A stretch of DNA of 64,000 bases from Talpa occidentalis. Its lineage: Eukaryota > Chordata > Mammalia > Eulipotyphla > Talpidae. Both the position numbers and the translations under genes were made by a program. How positions within the stretch are numbered: position 1 is the first letter of the stretch; the number at the start of each line of letters is the position of its first letter. Where the stretch lies: the NCBI RefSeq assembly GCF_014898055.3, contig NW_023601543.1, positions 11,617,314-11,681,313 on the forward strand, given 5' to 3'. Below, piece by piece: positions 11,481 through 22,928 of this stretch. The notes beneath the pieces are model-generated. The model saw only the letters and a program-made list of their open reading frames with translations. It was not told where the DNA came from and searched no databases.

Positions 11481-13849
11481 AAAAGGGACTTGGTGGCTGC
11501 CCCCCCCCCCCCATAGCAGCACTGGTTACGGTCGACGGGGGAAAAAGCTGATGGCCGTGCGGGGAAAGTTCCGTGCTGCTCTGGGCTAGTAAGGCACGTT
11601 GCGGGGTGGGGGTGGCTGGGGTGAGGGCGAAACAGACCTTTCAAGCGTTGAGCACAGAAATGCCGCCGAGAAAATTCTTAGGAAACGGGCTGGGAAAGAG
11701 CTAACTAACATGGAGGGGCAGACAGAGAAACGGGAGTCAGGGGCGGGGGCCGACTGTCAGCCTCCTCGGGGTCGGCGGTGACTGGCTTTGACAGGCTCTA
11801 GATGGACTTTTCATGCCTCTTAATTGCATGCAGTCAAATACGTCCTGGAAATAAATGTGTGATTAATTTGCATTGCTTCCCCCCCCCCGATCAAAACTTT
11901 CAAGTTGTTTAGTTTGCCCTATAAGAAACTTGACTTTGAGAAAGTTTGGCACGAAAGCGCCCAGGGAAGGGCCATTGTAGGTTTGGGGTGTGGGGGAGAC
12001 GGCATCTGCAAAACTAAGACAAAACGTTGTAAAGTATGAGTAGAGGGAGAGGCGTATGCTTTGGCTCCTGAATGATTTGGCCAAACAGTTCTGTTCTGAA
12101 GGGGGTGGGGCCATGGGCAACTCGCAAGTATCGATTCTTTGTCTATTGTATCAGCAACTGACCCTCTCCAGAAGTGACAAGACGCCTCTTTGTGATCTGT
12201 TTTCGTAAGTAAATTTCAGTCTAAGGGGACCTCCCTAAAACAGGGGAACGACATGGTTTGCTAGGAATGTAAGTCGTTGTACTGTCACTGGGAGAGAAGA
12301 AAGGGGTTAAATGAAAGGTACAAATGAATTCGATTCCAGTGACTTTGCAGAACGATCTGGAAGGGACCTTCGCCTTTGACACCATTGCTATTTCGAATAA
12401 ACTCCTGTTCTTTTGAGTAGTCAAAGAAATGTTAAATTAGCGATGACTTTAACATCTGATGTGATGGTTCACATATGTGTGTGAAACATAAATATGTAAT
12501 TGGGAAAAGGTTGTGGAGTTTTAAAATATAACTGTACATTTGCTAAACATGTTTTTTTTTTTTCTTTTTAAGGGCAACCAAGGACGTTTTTCTCCATTAA
12601 TTCCCAAAAGCCAATGTAACAGTTGTTTGTAAATAACATAGCCAAAACAAGATGGAATTTAGAGATACCTAATTGCATGTCCCATTTTAGAGAGTGGGGT
12701 TATTATTAAAACTTTGTTTACCCTGACACAAATAGTGTATTTGGTAACAGTGAATCTCAGTCTGGCCTTATGAATTTTGTAATTACTCTCATTAAATACT
12801 CTGCACATTTTATTAACTAATAAAGAGGACACAACATCCATTGAATGGGTTTCGAAAAGCCAACAATTTTTAAATGAACCAAAACACTTGGGTACTTTAA
12901 GTCTTTTACCAATGTATTATAACTTTGAAAACCATTAAAGTTTTGTGCTGCTTTTTTTTTTGTTTTTTTAACTTTTAGGTCTGTGATTGAGGGCTACAGG
13001 GTTGTTTTCTCTATGCTTAATTAAATATTTCGTTTATACAATGGCGGGGAGGGAATGTGTGTAACTTACTGCTAATGTCTGTGCATTTTAAAAAGAAAAA
13101 AAAGTGATATCTAATGAGTTAATCATTAAGAGTATGCACAGTGCCGGCCATTTCAGGATATGAGAGTTTCTGTGGAGCTGCTGGAGACAGGAAGGAGTGA
13201 TTTGACATTAAGTATTTAAACTTTTTGATTTATGTTTTGATAGGTGACATTGAAAAGTATAAATTATTTATAAATAAGTTTGAGTAATCAGTTTCATATG
13301 TAAACACCCAGGTATTTCATCTGGGAACAGTTATTAGTCCTTGATACCTTTTTAAAAATAACTTAAGGCAGGGTGTTTGCTGTAAGAATAACACGTTGGG
13401 AGAGTAAAAGAGGACAACGGACGGACAGAACTATTTCCCAGTGATGGTGTTAGAACCAGCTGAAGCTGCCAGGACATTTGGGTTATCTCCTTTCAGTCAA
13501 TAAATGAAAATTGTTTTGTTTTGTTTTGAATGAGGGCATGGAGTGAGACTTAACGATTTAGAATACCCAGGAGGAAGACATTTCACTAAGACTTTGAAAC
13601 TGGCAAGAGTGTCAGATATTGCCCAAGTACCTCTTATTTTTTTATTATTAGTCTCAGAAGTAAGATTTTTTTCCCACCCTGATAGCCCATCTCCCAGGCC
13701 TCTGCCTTTCACTGCACTTTTCCAATATTCAGCCTCTGGGAGGAAAAAAAAAATCGAGAGGCACACCCTTTGCTCCACCTGCCCATCCTGGAATTCAAAC
13801 GGATACGTTATAAAAAGTACGTCCAAGTGGAACGAGGTGTCTTGGGCGC
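11481..13849. other. Unique AT-rich DNA between the two CpG blocks
   Basis: Almost no interspersed repeats are visible over 2.4 kb, with only short homopolymer runs (C run near 11503, T run near 12551). The lack of repeats beside abundant SINEs elsewhere hints at constraint. No gene was seen. Confidence 0.5.
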
Positions 13850-13957
13850 ACGTTTGACTTCATCCCTCGCCACTGGGCGGGGCCCGACGGGCTTCTTTCC
13901 AGACTCCATGTCTTTCTCCGCCTGCAGGTATCCCAGAGCCTCCCCCTTCGCGGACTC

Positions 13958-14055
13958 CGAGGGGATGCAGCAGCAATTCATGTTTTGAAGTGCTTTAAAT
14001 GGTTCAAAACGTGAGGCGCTGCTATACCCCCTCGCGGGGAAGAGAGAAGGTGGGG
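13958..14055 (+). ncRNA. MIR424: microRNA precursor mir-424 (mouse mir-322)
   Basis: The mature 5p strand at 13968-13989 begins CAGCAGCAATTC and matches the conserved miR-424-5p. The 3p strand at 14005-14025 begins CAAAACGTGAGG. The two arms fold around a short loop. The AGCAGC seed places it in the miR-16/15 group, which represses cell-cycle regulators. It is co-oriented with miR-503, 246 bases downstream, and lies in a CpG-rich block. Confidence 0.97.
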
Positions 14056-14295
14056 GTCGCTGGACGCGTGTTCCGGAGAGGCGCTCGCTCCCCAGGCCGG
14101 CTCTGGAGCAGGTAGGTGGGCGGGGCGTGAGTCGCTCTTCCCTCGCCCCGCACCTGCACCCCCGCGCCCTTCCCCGCCCACCCAGCACCCTAGAGTCGGG
14201 GGAGGGCGCCACTGCTTGGGAAGGGTTTGGGGCGATAGCGGGCCGCGCCCCAGCGACCCGCGCGGTGGAAGAACGCGGTGGCCCACACTCAGCCG

Positions 14296-14366
14296 TGCCC
14301 TAGCAGCGGGAACAGTACTGCAGTGAGCGATCGGGGCTCTGGAGTATTGTTCCTGCTGCCCGGGCA
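14296..14366 (+). ncRNA. MIR503: microRNA precursor mir-503
   Basis: The mature 5p strand at 14301-14323 begins TAGCAGCGGGAACAG and ends with the TACTGCAG form seen in mouse rather than the human TTCTGCAG. The 3p arm at about 14341-14363 (GGAGTATTGTTCCTGC) is one base shorter in its T run than the human and mouse forms I recall. It shares the AGCAGC seed with miR-424. A consensus splice donor follows 33 bases downstream. Confidence 0.96.
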
Positions 14367-14396
14367 AGACTGGGACTCCCGCACCGGCCCACCCAG

Positions 14397-14405
14397 CAGG
14401 TAAGT
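14397..14405 (+). promoter_or_regulatory. Consensus 5' splice site just after mir-503
   Basis: CAG|GTAAGT is a perfect match to the U1 consensus, on the same strand as the microRNA cluster. The host transcript of this cluster is spliced in other mammals, so this may be the donor of an exon that carries miR-503. That is an inference from one motif only. Confidence 0.45.
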
Positions 14406-16130
14406 CCCAGCCTAGCGCCTCCAGCGTCCACCCCTGGAGCGGCGAGACCCGGAACTGGCGCGCGCTCCCCCAAACCCTGGCGGGTGTCTGACTATGTAAA
14501 TGAATGTGAAAGCGGCTTCGCTTTAGCAGCCTTTCCCCCGGCCAGGTAAAATCTCACCGGTTGCAAAAACAAATCCTTCCTGATCATGTCCAATACCACC
14601 CACCCGGCAAAACCGAAGAGAGACTGCGTTCAGGCTGCCACCCCTAAACGGTGGCGGGGCCGGGAGCGGAGTCAGAGGTGGCAGGAGGCTGGGTTCCTAA
14701 GGGCTCACGTCCCGTGCACCGAAAGGTCCTGGGAACCCAGGAAACGTGAACGTTTCTGACCCCTTCCCACATCCGCGCCCCTGCCTCCCGCCCCCGAGCT
14801 ATGTTGAGGGTCGCCGCCGTCGAGGTCCACCAGGCGCGGGGCCTTGCTGGCCAGGAAGCCCAGACGGCCTGAGAAGGCGCTGACCCGCCCGCGCTGAGGC
14901 CTGTAGGAAGAGCGGGTTCCCCTGCGCATGGCCTCAGAATGGGAATCTGCTTTTCTAGCTGCTGTTCGCCGCATCCCCCAAATCCAGTCCCAGAACTCCA
15001 CTCTGGAGGCGATGCCCCAGGCCTCCTTGTCGCCCCAGGGGTCTCACAGGAGGGACCGCGCTGCCAGCCGGTCACTGGCTTGACACATCCTGAAAAAAAA
15101 ATGGCAGCACCGAAGCTTTCGACTCAGGGTGATTCCAAAAGTCAGGGCAGTGCTGCTCATTAGAGCTGCACATCTGCCGACCTTTAAGCTCGGCCCTCAC
15201 TAGCAGTCCCCAGTTGTGCAGAAGCTTGACAGCGGCCTAGAAAAGAGAGGGCAAGTTGTCAGGCCCAGGTCTCATTTGTTCTGCGAAAATCGCTAGGTCT
15301 TTTCTTGACCTGGCGCTTGCGGGCAGGAAAAGGACCTCTGGCCAAGACAAGGGGGTGGGGGCATGCAAACTTCTCGGGACTGACTGTCAGCTTAACTGAA
15401 ACACCACACCAAGCACCGCTCTGGTCTGTCTGTGCTGCCTGGAACTGGTCTTCCTGAAGGGAAGGGCGTTCGTGGGGCTCCCAGCTTTCCAGTGTGTGGA
15501 GGGCCAGGTTTCAGGTACCCGGGAGAGGGGCGTCAGGCTCTGTGATCCCAGATTTATTCCCGCCCGGGGCCGGGGCCTTCCTGCCTGCCACCGACCCTCT
15601 GCTTCCCGGGGCTACCCGCGACCTCCCTCTGCCCCACCCGGGGCCCTAGCCCCTGTCGCGATCGCCAGGTCGTGCCGTTCCAACCTGGGCTCCCGGCCTG
15701 CCAGGGCCCCTCTGGCCCGCAATCCCAGAGCCTGGACGGCAAACAGGTTCCCGCACCCTCCCGCCTTTCCCTGCGCTTGAGGTTCGGGGAGGCACCTCGA
15801 GCCTGCCCTCCAGCCTCTCACCAGCCTCCCTCCTCACTTTCTCTCCGCCCCGTACGGGTCTCCCTGGAGCCAGAAGGACGCCCTGTGGCCCCCGGCACCC
15901 AACCCTGCGGCAAGACCCCGCCCGCCCCAGCCGGCTCCCTCCAATGGGCCCCTGCCAGACCCAGGTGAGAGACCCGGCGGGTTGGGGGACAAAGCAGGGC
16001 AAAGGGCAGGGAGGCAGTGATCCCAGCTAGGGGGCGTCGCCTTCCAGAAGCTCAGCGGTTCTTGGCCCAGGGCCCCCCAGAGGCATCGAAATTGAGGGCG
16101 TCCACCCAACCCTCTGAGTGCGCGGTGCCC

Positions 16131-18418
16131 TTTTCTGATTTAAAACATTCATCTTGCACCATTTATTTACACGATCGAAGCTGCAATGTGCCTAGATTTT
16201 CCTCCAAGGACAAAAATGTGAATAAAGCAATATTTTAGCCAAACATTTCTGTGTCAATTAGGAAGATGGCAATTCGTTCCAGACTATAAATTCTCCCTAA
16301 CAACTCCCTAAGGTATTCTTTAAAATTGTTTTTCAACATTGCTAAAAATGCATCATAATGTGTGGGAGATGTCAGCTGATGAATTGGCCCAACGTTACCA
16401 CCTTCGAAAAGGCACCTTTCCCTCGTTTTCTCTTTCCTCCCCCCCCCCCCCCCCGCCCCCAGCACATGTTATTTGTTAGTGAGGAAGCTGCGTGCACAGG
16501 GCATTGTATTTAAGTTTATTAGAAAGACATGGTCCTTAAACTAGGAAACAGCTGAGTCTAGTTGGAAATCTAAAATCTGGCATATCTGTAAGTTGTGGGA
16601 CAAGATATACCGGCTGCTTTTCTAAATGAGAACATAATTTTTTTTTTTAAATTTTAATCACAGGGGAGAAAAATGTTGAAGGCACCCAGCATCTCCAGTT
16701 AGGAGTATTGACTTTTTCCCAACAAAGCAGCACGAAGGAAACATTCTTGGCCCGGATCTGGACTCAGAAGACTCCTGGTTCAAGAAAATGCAATCATCTC
16801 TCAAAGTCTGTAATTTATATGCATTTTTAACTCACTCGGTATTGAAAACCACCCAAGTGTCCCACAACATGGGGTAAAATATAATCAATCACCCAGTGTA
16901 ATATTATACGTGCTTTAAAAATGTTATTGGAAAATGTTTTATGATCTGTAAGTCGAAATAACCCTCTCCCAACATTTCTTTCTCCCTGCTGCTCCCCCCT
17001 ACCCACGCCTCTTTGTTCCAATTGGCATGTAAACTTGTTTTTCCCGCCAAATGAGTCAGTCACGATGGGAACGTCAATTGATTTGAACAGATGTGTGTCA
17101 ATGTTATTTGGAAAACTAGATGCCAATAACCAGGGCCACCAAAAAAAAAAAAAAAAAAAAAAAGGTAGTGGTTGCAACTCTGTAAAAGTGTGTGTGTGCT
17201 TACAGACCAGGACTAAAGTGGAACCCCAAACAGCAAAACAGCTGGATCTGCTCCAGTGTGGGGAGATTGAATGATTGTATCTGCTTTTGATTTCCGTTAA
17301 TACGGGCAACTGTCCAATTAAAAACACCTAATAAGGACTGTGCAGTGCAAATTATTTTGCCGATTGTTTTTAAAACACAATACCTATAAATCATCAGGGC
17401 AGATGGGGCAGCAGGGGCTGGGTTGTTCCCCCAATTCTGGAATCTAGAATTTAGGGGGACCCTTGGAGGAAAAGGGGAGTCTACCCAGGTGGGAGTTACT
17501 TCTAGGCAACTTTCCTGAGAGATTATACAAGATGAAAATAAAAAAAGTTCAAAAAACATATTTTAGAAGATCAATGAAAGTTTATTGATAAAAGCCTCGA
17601 GTATGGGGCTATGCACGTCCGAGTTGCCAGAAATCTTTAGAGATGTATTTTCCCATCAGCTTGCAGTGTAACTTATCTTCATAACCCTCGAACTTTATAC
17701 ATGTTTGAATTTGGAATGATTACATTACTGGTAACTGAAAAGCAAAGTATATGTACACCAATGATAGCCAACGTGTATCTCCCTGCCCACACCCATCCCA
17801 CTCAACCCGCCCATTCTTTACTGCTAAGTGAGGGAACCTATCTGCTAGCTATCTCCTATTATCTCACCTCTCTGCCCCTTTGCAGTCCCTCCCCTGTTCT
17901 ACAATTGATCTCTTTGGCAAGTTCAAAAAAGCTCAGACCCCTGTGGGGATAGTAAATTGAGCCATTAGGGAGGAGCCCTGAAAAGACTTCCATTTCCTGT
18001 GACTGCTCAGCTTTGGAGCCCTCCCTTACCCTAGTGAGCTCTAGAATCTGAGCAACCCGTGGGAGTTTGGGAGGTGGCTCTGGCTGGGTTGCTGGAGTCT
18101 TGGAGCTGAGAAACCAAAGGCCTACTGAGTCTGGATTGCTCTCCACTATGATTCTCTTAAGGCAGCTCCCTCACCTGTTCCCCAAAGACCAGTCTGTTAT
18201 CCCAAAACCAGATCTGTTAAAGACCTGGCCACAAACAGCCATAATCAGAATCATAATAACCACAACATCTCGCTCTTTTATGGAGCTTTTAGATGCTCTC
18301 AAGTGCTCTCATATGTTCTATTTCAACAACATCAAGAGATAAATAGAAAAAAAAGCAGTGAGAAAATCAATTGCAGACAAGAAAACTGGGGCATCTGGGA
18401 GTTAAGGACCCTCCCTCC

Positions 18419-18461
<43 letters not shown>

Positions 18462-18468
18462 CCCTCGC

Positions 18469-18515
<47 letters not shown>

Positions 18516-19218
18516 ACTAGCCTGGGTCCTCTTCCCCTGACCTTGTACTGTGCCTCTTGCATCATTACCTGTTCATCAGAACCAACTACAGGGCACTGAG
18601 TAGAGCAGGAAATGGAGTTGACTTCATTTGGTTAGAAAATTTTGAGATGAAAGTGAAGTGATCAGTCTTATAATGAGCTTTTGCCTGCACACTGGCCCCT
18701 CCCCTGGGTGAGGCAGATGACTAAGTAGTGACTGTAAATTACCCAGCTGTGTTCAAGTAGACGTGCATAAACCAAGAAAAAAGTGTGATTTAAGTTTGTT
18801 TAAAATCTCTGGCCCTTATTTGATACTATCTATAGATTCAGCCAAATTAATCTTTAAAAAAATTAATGGAATACCCATTGTACGATTTAACTTAGTTTAG
18901 TCACTCGGTTGAACCTTTTTTAGTCATTACACATTATAATTATACAGATTATGCAGAAACCTGGAAAGGCATATGAGATCAAATTTTGAGACTGGGGCAT
19001 CAAGTTACCATGACTGCAAAGCAGGTCTGCGTCGGGGCAGAAACTGGAAAGAATATGCCAAACAGGGATACTTGTCGCTTAAGGCGGTGGGAGGCGAGCA
19101 TCCTGTTACTTTTCCATGTCTTGTGTTATGCCATGTTTTGTGTAATGTTGTCGAATGTAATTCTCTGAAAAGTCTTTAGGGGTCATGGGCAACACAGGAA
19201 GTTTGGGTCAAGGATGAA
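16131..19218. other. DNA between mir-503 and mir-542
   Basis: It is part of the presumed primary microRNA transcript. A C run lies at about 16440-16454, an A run at 17140-17163 and the CA microsatellite at 18420. I see no transposon and no coding frame. Confidence 0.5.
18420..18511. repeat. Interrupted (CA)n microsatellite
   Basis: Two CA runs of about 40 bases each are separated by CCCCCTCGCAA. It lies about 700 bases upstream of mir-542. Confidence 0.95.
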
Positions 19219-19315
19219 GAGACCTCAGACATCTCGGGGATCATCATGTCACGAGATACCACTGTGCACTTGTGACAGATTGATAACTGAAAGGTCTGGG
19301 AGCCGCTCACCTGCA
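19219..19315 (+). ncRNA. MIR542: microRNA precursor mir-542
   Basis: The 5p strand at 19234-19256 begins TCGGGGATCATCATG. The 3p strand at 19271-19292 begins TGTGACAGATTGATAAC. Both match the known mature forms exactly. The hairpin lies about 4.9 kb downstream of mir-503, in the same order and spacing as in human. Confidence 0.97.
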
Positions 19316-19839
19316 CAGCAATACAAGCGGTAAGTATCAGCAAACCAGCTGACCAAAATATCAGGAGAAAAATGGGCCCTAAGAAAGGAAGAAGGTGGTT
19401 GCCTTGGCAGGAGGAGGGGGACCAGTTGTAGTTCAATAGTTTAACGGGAGGTGGGGCTCAGACTGTGTCTTTAACTATTCAGTTTCTTTTTAATGAATTG
19501 AAGTGTATTTAAGGCCTAAGATTTTATATTACTTTCCATTAAACCAAGAATTTATCTCAGGCAAAACTGGAAAAAGTACTAGCAATGAGCACTGCAGACA
19601 CAGCACAGTGTGATCTTCACTATGTTGAGTTCACATAAGTGGTCAAGAAATAGCAAAAACGACATGAATGAAATGTCTTTTACTCAAAGGCATAAAAGAC
19701 GACATCAAGATGCTTATTTCGTTATTTTTAGGGATGGAAATTGGGAACATACTGACAGACCCACAACAAAGAATTGGGTGAGTAAAATATGGTGCATGTA
19801 ACAAGCAACATGAGCATGTGCTCCTGCTAAAGTATTTAG

Positions 19840-19945
19840 TGATAAGAGAAACACACAACTTTGGGGCGGGGTTCCCATCTACACAATGTAAGTATATCGG
19901 GAGCATTCTGTCTGCTTGCTTTTGGTTCAATATACAGATAAAAGG
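19840..19945 (+). ncRNA. Fourth, degenerate miR-450-like unit
   Basis: GTTCCCATCTACACAATGTA, then AGTATATCGGGAGCATTCTG and GGTTCAATATACAGATAAAA line up with the hairpin and 3' flank of the miR-450 units. The aligned GTTCC starts at 19871, exactly 173 bases before the one in mir-450a-2. The upper stem (GTTCCC with GGGAGC) can still pair, but the lower stem cannot. I read it as a decayed paralogue. A processed microRNA is possible but less likely. Confidence 0.6.
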
Positions 19946-20010
19946 TTGGGAAGAAATGTATCAAAAGTTTAGCAGGGGTTATTGTTTCTGAGTTGTGGTA
20001 TAATATGTCA

Positions 20011-20110
20011 TCAAAGGAAGATGCTAAACTATTTTTGCGATGTGTTCCTAATATGTAATATAAATGTATTGGGGACATTTTGCATCTATAGTTTTGTGTC
20101 AATGACGTGG
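20011..20110 (+). ncRNA. MIR450A2: microRNA precursor mir-450a-2
   Basis: The mature 5p strand at 20033-20054 begins TTTTGCGATGTGTTCC. The 3p arm begins ATTGGGGACATTTTGC at 20068. The GGGGAC form and the flanks match human mir-450a-2 rather than a-1. It is the first intact unit of a tandem array with a period of about 170 bases. Confidence 0.96.
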
Positions 20111-20189
20111 CAAGGAGCATCGCAGGTAGGTGGTGCACTGAGCATCTAGCATCGGTGAACTCAGAGCTGTGGTACTGTAGGTGATCAAA

Positions 20190-20280
20190 GAAAGATGCTA
20201 AACTGTTTTTGCGATGTGTTCCTAATATGCAGTATAAATGTATTGGGAACATTTTGCATGCATGGTTTTGTATCAATATA
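20190..20280 (+). ncRNA. MIR450A1: microRNA precursor mir-450a-1
   Basis: The 5p strand at 20207-20228 is identical to that of mir-450a-2. The 3p arm at 20242-20263 begins ATTGGGAACATTTTGC. It lies 174 bases downstream of the a-2 unit and shares the flanking GATGCTAAACT and TTTTGTATCAATATA blocks. Confidence 0.96.
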
Positions 20281-20365
20281 CAGACAAAAGGCTGGAGGAA
20301 ATGAAACAAGATTCTAATAATGATTATCCGTGGATGACCATATGATAAAGTGATGAAAGTGAGGT

Positions 20366-20450
20366 ACAAAGTTATATTTGCAATATGTTCCTGAATATGT
20401 AATATAAGTGTATTGGGAACATTTTGCATTCATAGTTTTGTATCAATTTT
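20366..20450 (+). ncRNA. MIR450B: microRNA precursor mir-450b
   Basis: The 5p strand at 20376-20397 reads ATTTGCAATATGTTCC, so position 1 is A where the known mature form has U. Seed positions 2-8 are unchanged. The 3p arm begins ATTGGGAACATTTTGC at about 20412. It lies 169 bases downstream of the mir-450a-1 unit. Confidence 0.95.
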
Positions 20451-20592
20451 TAGAGAAAAGGCTAGGAAGAAATTTACCAAAATGTATTTACTTTTGGGAT
20501 CTAGTACTATAGATAAAATATTTTTCTTATACTTTTATGTATTTTCTAAGTAACACTTGTATAAACCACAGAATGCATTACTTGTATAGCGA

Positions 20593-20598
20593 TAATAA
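20593..20598 (+). terminator. Possible polyadenylation signal after the miR-450 array
   Basis: An AATAAA hexamer sits about 145 bases past mir-450b on the cluster strand. It is a candidate 3' end for the primary transcript. A hexamer in AT-rich DNA is weak evidence. Confidence 0.25.
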
Positions 20599-20889
20599 AT
20601 TTTATTTTATAAAAGAGTTCGTATTTACTTAAACAAACAAACAAAAAAATGCCTGGCCCCTGACCTGGGGATGGGGAATGATTTCGGAAGCAGTGGGCCT
20701 AGAATACATTTCTGCCTGGCTGGGCAAACCAGATCCAGATTGGATATGCAGTGCGAATCTTGGTTCTTGGCAAAGAAAAAAAGAAATTATAATTTAAAAA
20801 TGTAATGACAGAGTAATAATAGTAATACTGCTATGCATATTGCTATCTCCCATCTAATCAAAATAACACTTTAGGAAGGATAGAAAATT

Positions 20890-21413
20890 GGAAAAAAAGT
20901 CCTAAATAAGGGACCAGGAAAAAGGCTAATTATAATAAAGTAAGAATCAAAATCAACAAGCAACTATAAACCAGAGACACACTACTGGGGGGTGGGGAGG
21001 GAGTAGGATCAAAACGGGGGTGGGGTGGGAATTGTACGGGGACTATAACCAAGATGAAAATGCATACATTGTGCAAAAACGAAAAATGGGGCCTCCCCGG
21101 TGGCGCAGCGGTTGAGTGCTGGGTTGCGAGGCTGCCCGCAGCCTCTGCGGCTCTAATTCAATCCCGGGCTGCTCCTCGGCCACTGGAGGAGGGTCCCACA
21201 TGGCTCGCAGACCTGTCCTGAGCAGTGCATGCTCCCCTCAGCAGTGTACTTCGGTCCTTCTGCCTGCTCTGCTCCCCGCTCTGGCTCTGGTGAATTCTCT
21301 CACTTCCCGCGCTTCTGACTGTACCCAGTGCTTGTATCAATCAATAAATAAATCTTTAAAAAAAAAATGATGTAAAAATATATAAAATTAAAAAAATAAT
21401 AATTAAAAAAAAA
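20890..21413 (+). mobile_element. L1 3' end, split by a SINE
   Basis: The segment AATAAGGGACCAGGAAAAAG onward matches the same L1 3' UTR family as the copy at 5340-5586, in the other orientation. The SINE at 21089 interrupts its last part. Confidence 0.8.
21089..21367 (+). mobile_element. tRNA-derived SINE inserted in an L1 3' end
   Basis: It runs from a head GGCCTCCCCGGTGGCGCAGC to a tail ending AATAAATCTTTAAAA. A short AAAAATG repeat flanks it, and the L1 3' end continues on the far side. Confidence 0.9.
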
Positions 21414-22635
21414 AGTCTCCTTTTCCTGTAGGAGCAATTCAGGATGCGGGACTTGGAGGTTTGCCCAGGGCCGCAAGACACCTGTCAGTTTGGGGCATGC
21501 CTGGGTCAGGAAAACACCTTACAGAAAGCCCAATTCCACTGAGTGGACTTGTTGCAGATGCAGCTAAAGCCCCTGCTTATTCCCACCGATTCTGCTAGTC
21601 CAGAACAACCCTGGTTTTGGAGAACACATGCGATACATAAATAGATCTCTGGTGAAAGAGACATAACCGTTTGGAAACACACAAACACTCCAGGCCCATG
21701 TCAGGATGAGACACCCACTAGGGGGTTACACCGTCCCTGAACCCTGATTTGAACAAGGACACTACATCAAAAGAGGACCTAGGGTCCCTCACATCCTGTC
21801 AGGAGCACCCTGGAGAAACCACTCTCCCCCAGAGAATTGTGCAAGGCTGAAGCAAGTCCATATTCCAAGACTTTACTTCCAAAATATGTTCAGCATTTTC
21901 TTTCAAGCAGAAGCTGTAGCTGTGAGGCAAAACAAAACAAAACACCAATTTGAGAACATTCCTCTAATTTCCTGGTTCCTGGTGTGGTGCCCTTGTCCTT
22001 TTAAGAACAAATCCCCATACAGTCCAAAGAGTCCTCTTGCGTAAGTGTCTGTGATCGTCTTTAAGTCTTTCATGAACATTTTTCTCTGCTGCATTCTGTC
22101 AGTACATCTTCTGGGGGCCTAGCTCTGTGCTAGTCACTTGTGGGGAGACAGCAGGGGAAGATGGGGGTTGAGGTGATACCAAGCCTGCGTGGGTAGCCTT
22201 GAACCCAGGCGGGGCTCTGATCTTTGGAGCTAAGTTAGGCCACACAGAGAACTTGCTTTATTCAACCCAATTGAGGGAGAGCATGGGAGGGCCCCTTCCT
22301 AATGAAAGGTTTCCCGTCCAGTCAAGAGAGGAGAGAAGAAAAACATTGGGGGGAGGGGGGGTGTAGGATGAATTACCTTAATAATTAAGCACTGACCGTA
22401 AACTCGTCTCCTTTAACGTGAAAAGAACTCCAGTCCTTGAACTCTGAACCAGTAAAGTGTCCTAGAATTTGGCCAGTGCAGAGAGCACTCCTCCTGGTTG
22501 GGAATAACAGGCCAAGAGGGGCTGGGAGGACAGGCAGACTAAGAAGGAGTCGGGAGCTTCCCTTTCTAAGAGGGTCAGACCAGCTCCCTCATTTTATATA
22601 AGGCCGTGCAGAGAACTGGTAGCAAGGTTAGAACT
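21414..22635. other. Intergenic DNA, nothing recognised
   Basis: Short open frames only, with no named repeat or RNA gene. Confidence 0.5.
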
Positions 22636-22649
22636 TGAACCTTGATTTT

Positions 22650-22928
22650 TTCTTTTCTTTTTTTAAAAGATTTATTTATTTATGCACACAAGAGCTGGGT
22701 TACAGGCCAGAGGTGTGGGGGGTGAGAGGATTCACCAGAGACAGAGTGGGGAACAGAACAGGCAGATGACCAAAATACACTGCTGAGGGGAGCCGCGGGC
22801 AAGACAGGAGAGGTCTGCTTCACCCACGTGGGTTGCTCCCTGGCGGACTGGGGTTCAAACTCGTGCTGCAGAGGCTTCAGATTTCTTCATAGTGCGGTGC
22901 TTAATCCCTTGCGCCACCAGGGAAGCCC
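22650..22928 (-). mobile_element. tRNA-derived SINE, minus strand
   Basis: This is the subfamily with the AGCTCTTGTGTGCATAAA tail. The 14-base target duplication TGAACCTTGATTTT is perfect (22636-22649 and 22929-22942). Confidence 0.92.

Larger units (their letters stand above)
13850..16130. promoter_or_regulatory. CpG-rich block carrying mir-424 and mir-503
   Basis: G+C and CpG are high from about 13,850 to 14,660 and again from about 14,640 to 16,130, in contrast to AT-rich flanks. mir-424 and mir-503 lie in the first part. The block probably holds the promoter of the microRNA host transcript (MIR503HG/H19X in human). Start sites cannot be placed from sequence. Long open frames here are a by-product of high G+C. 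Confidence 0.6.

Noticed and set aside
10381..11522. Overlapping long frames (up to 341 codons) on both strands
   Set aside because: They fall in a CpG island, where stop codons are rare. They are low-complexity Pro/Arg/Ser sequences, overlap each other in several frames and resemble no family.
18420..18511. CRISPR-like spaced repeats
   Set aside because: It is a plain interrupted CA microsatellite in a mammalian genome.
19700..19760. A possible fifth miR-450-like unit (GATGCTTA and ATTGGGAACAT)
   Set aside because: The spacing is off by about 17 bases, and the 5p arm and 3' flank do not match. Two short matches in AT-rich DNA can be chance.
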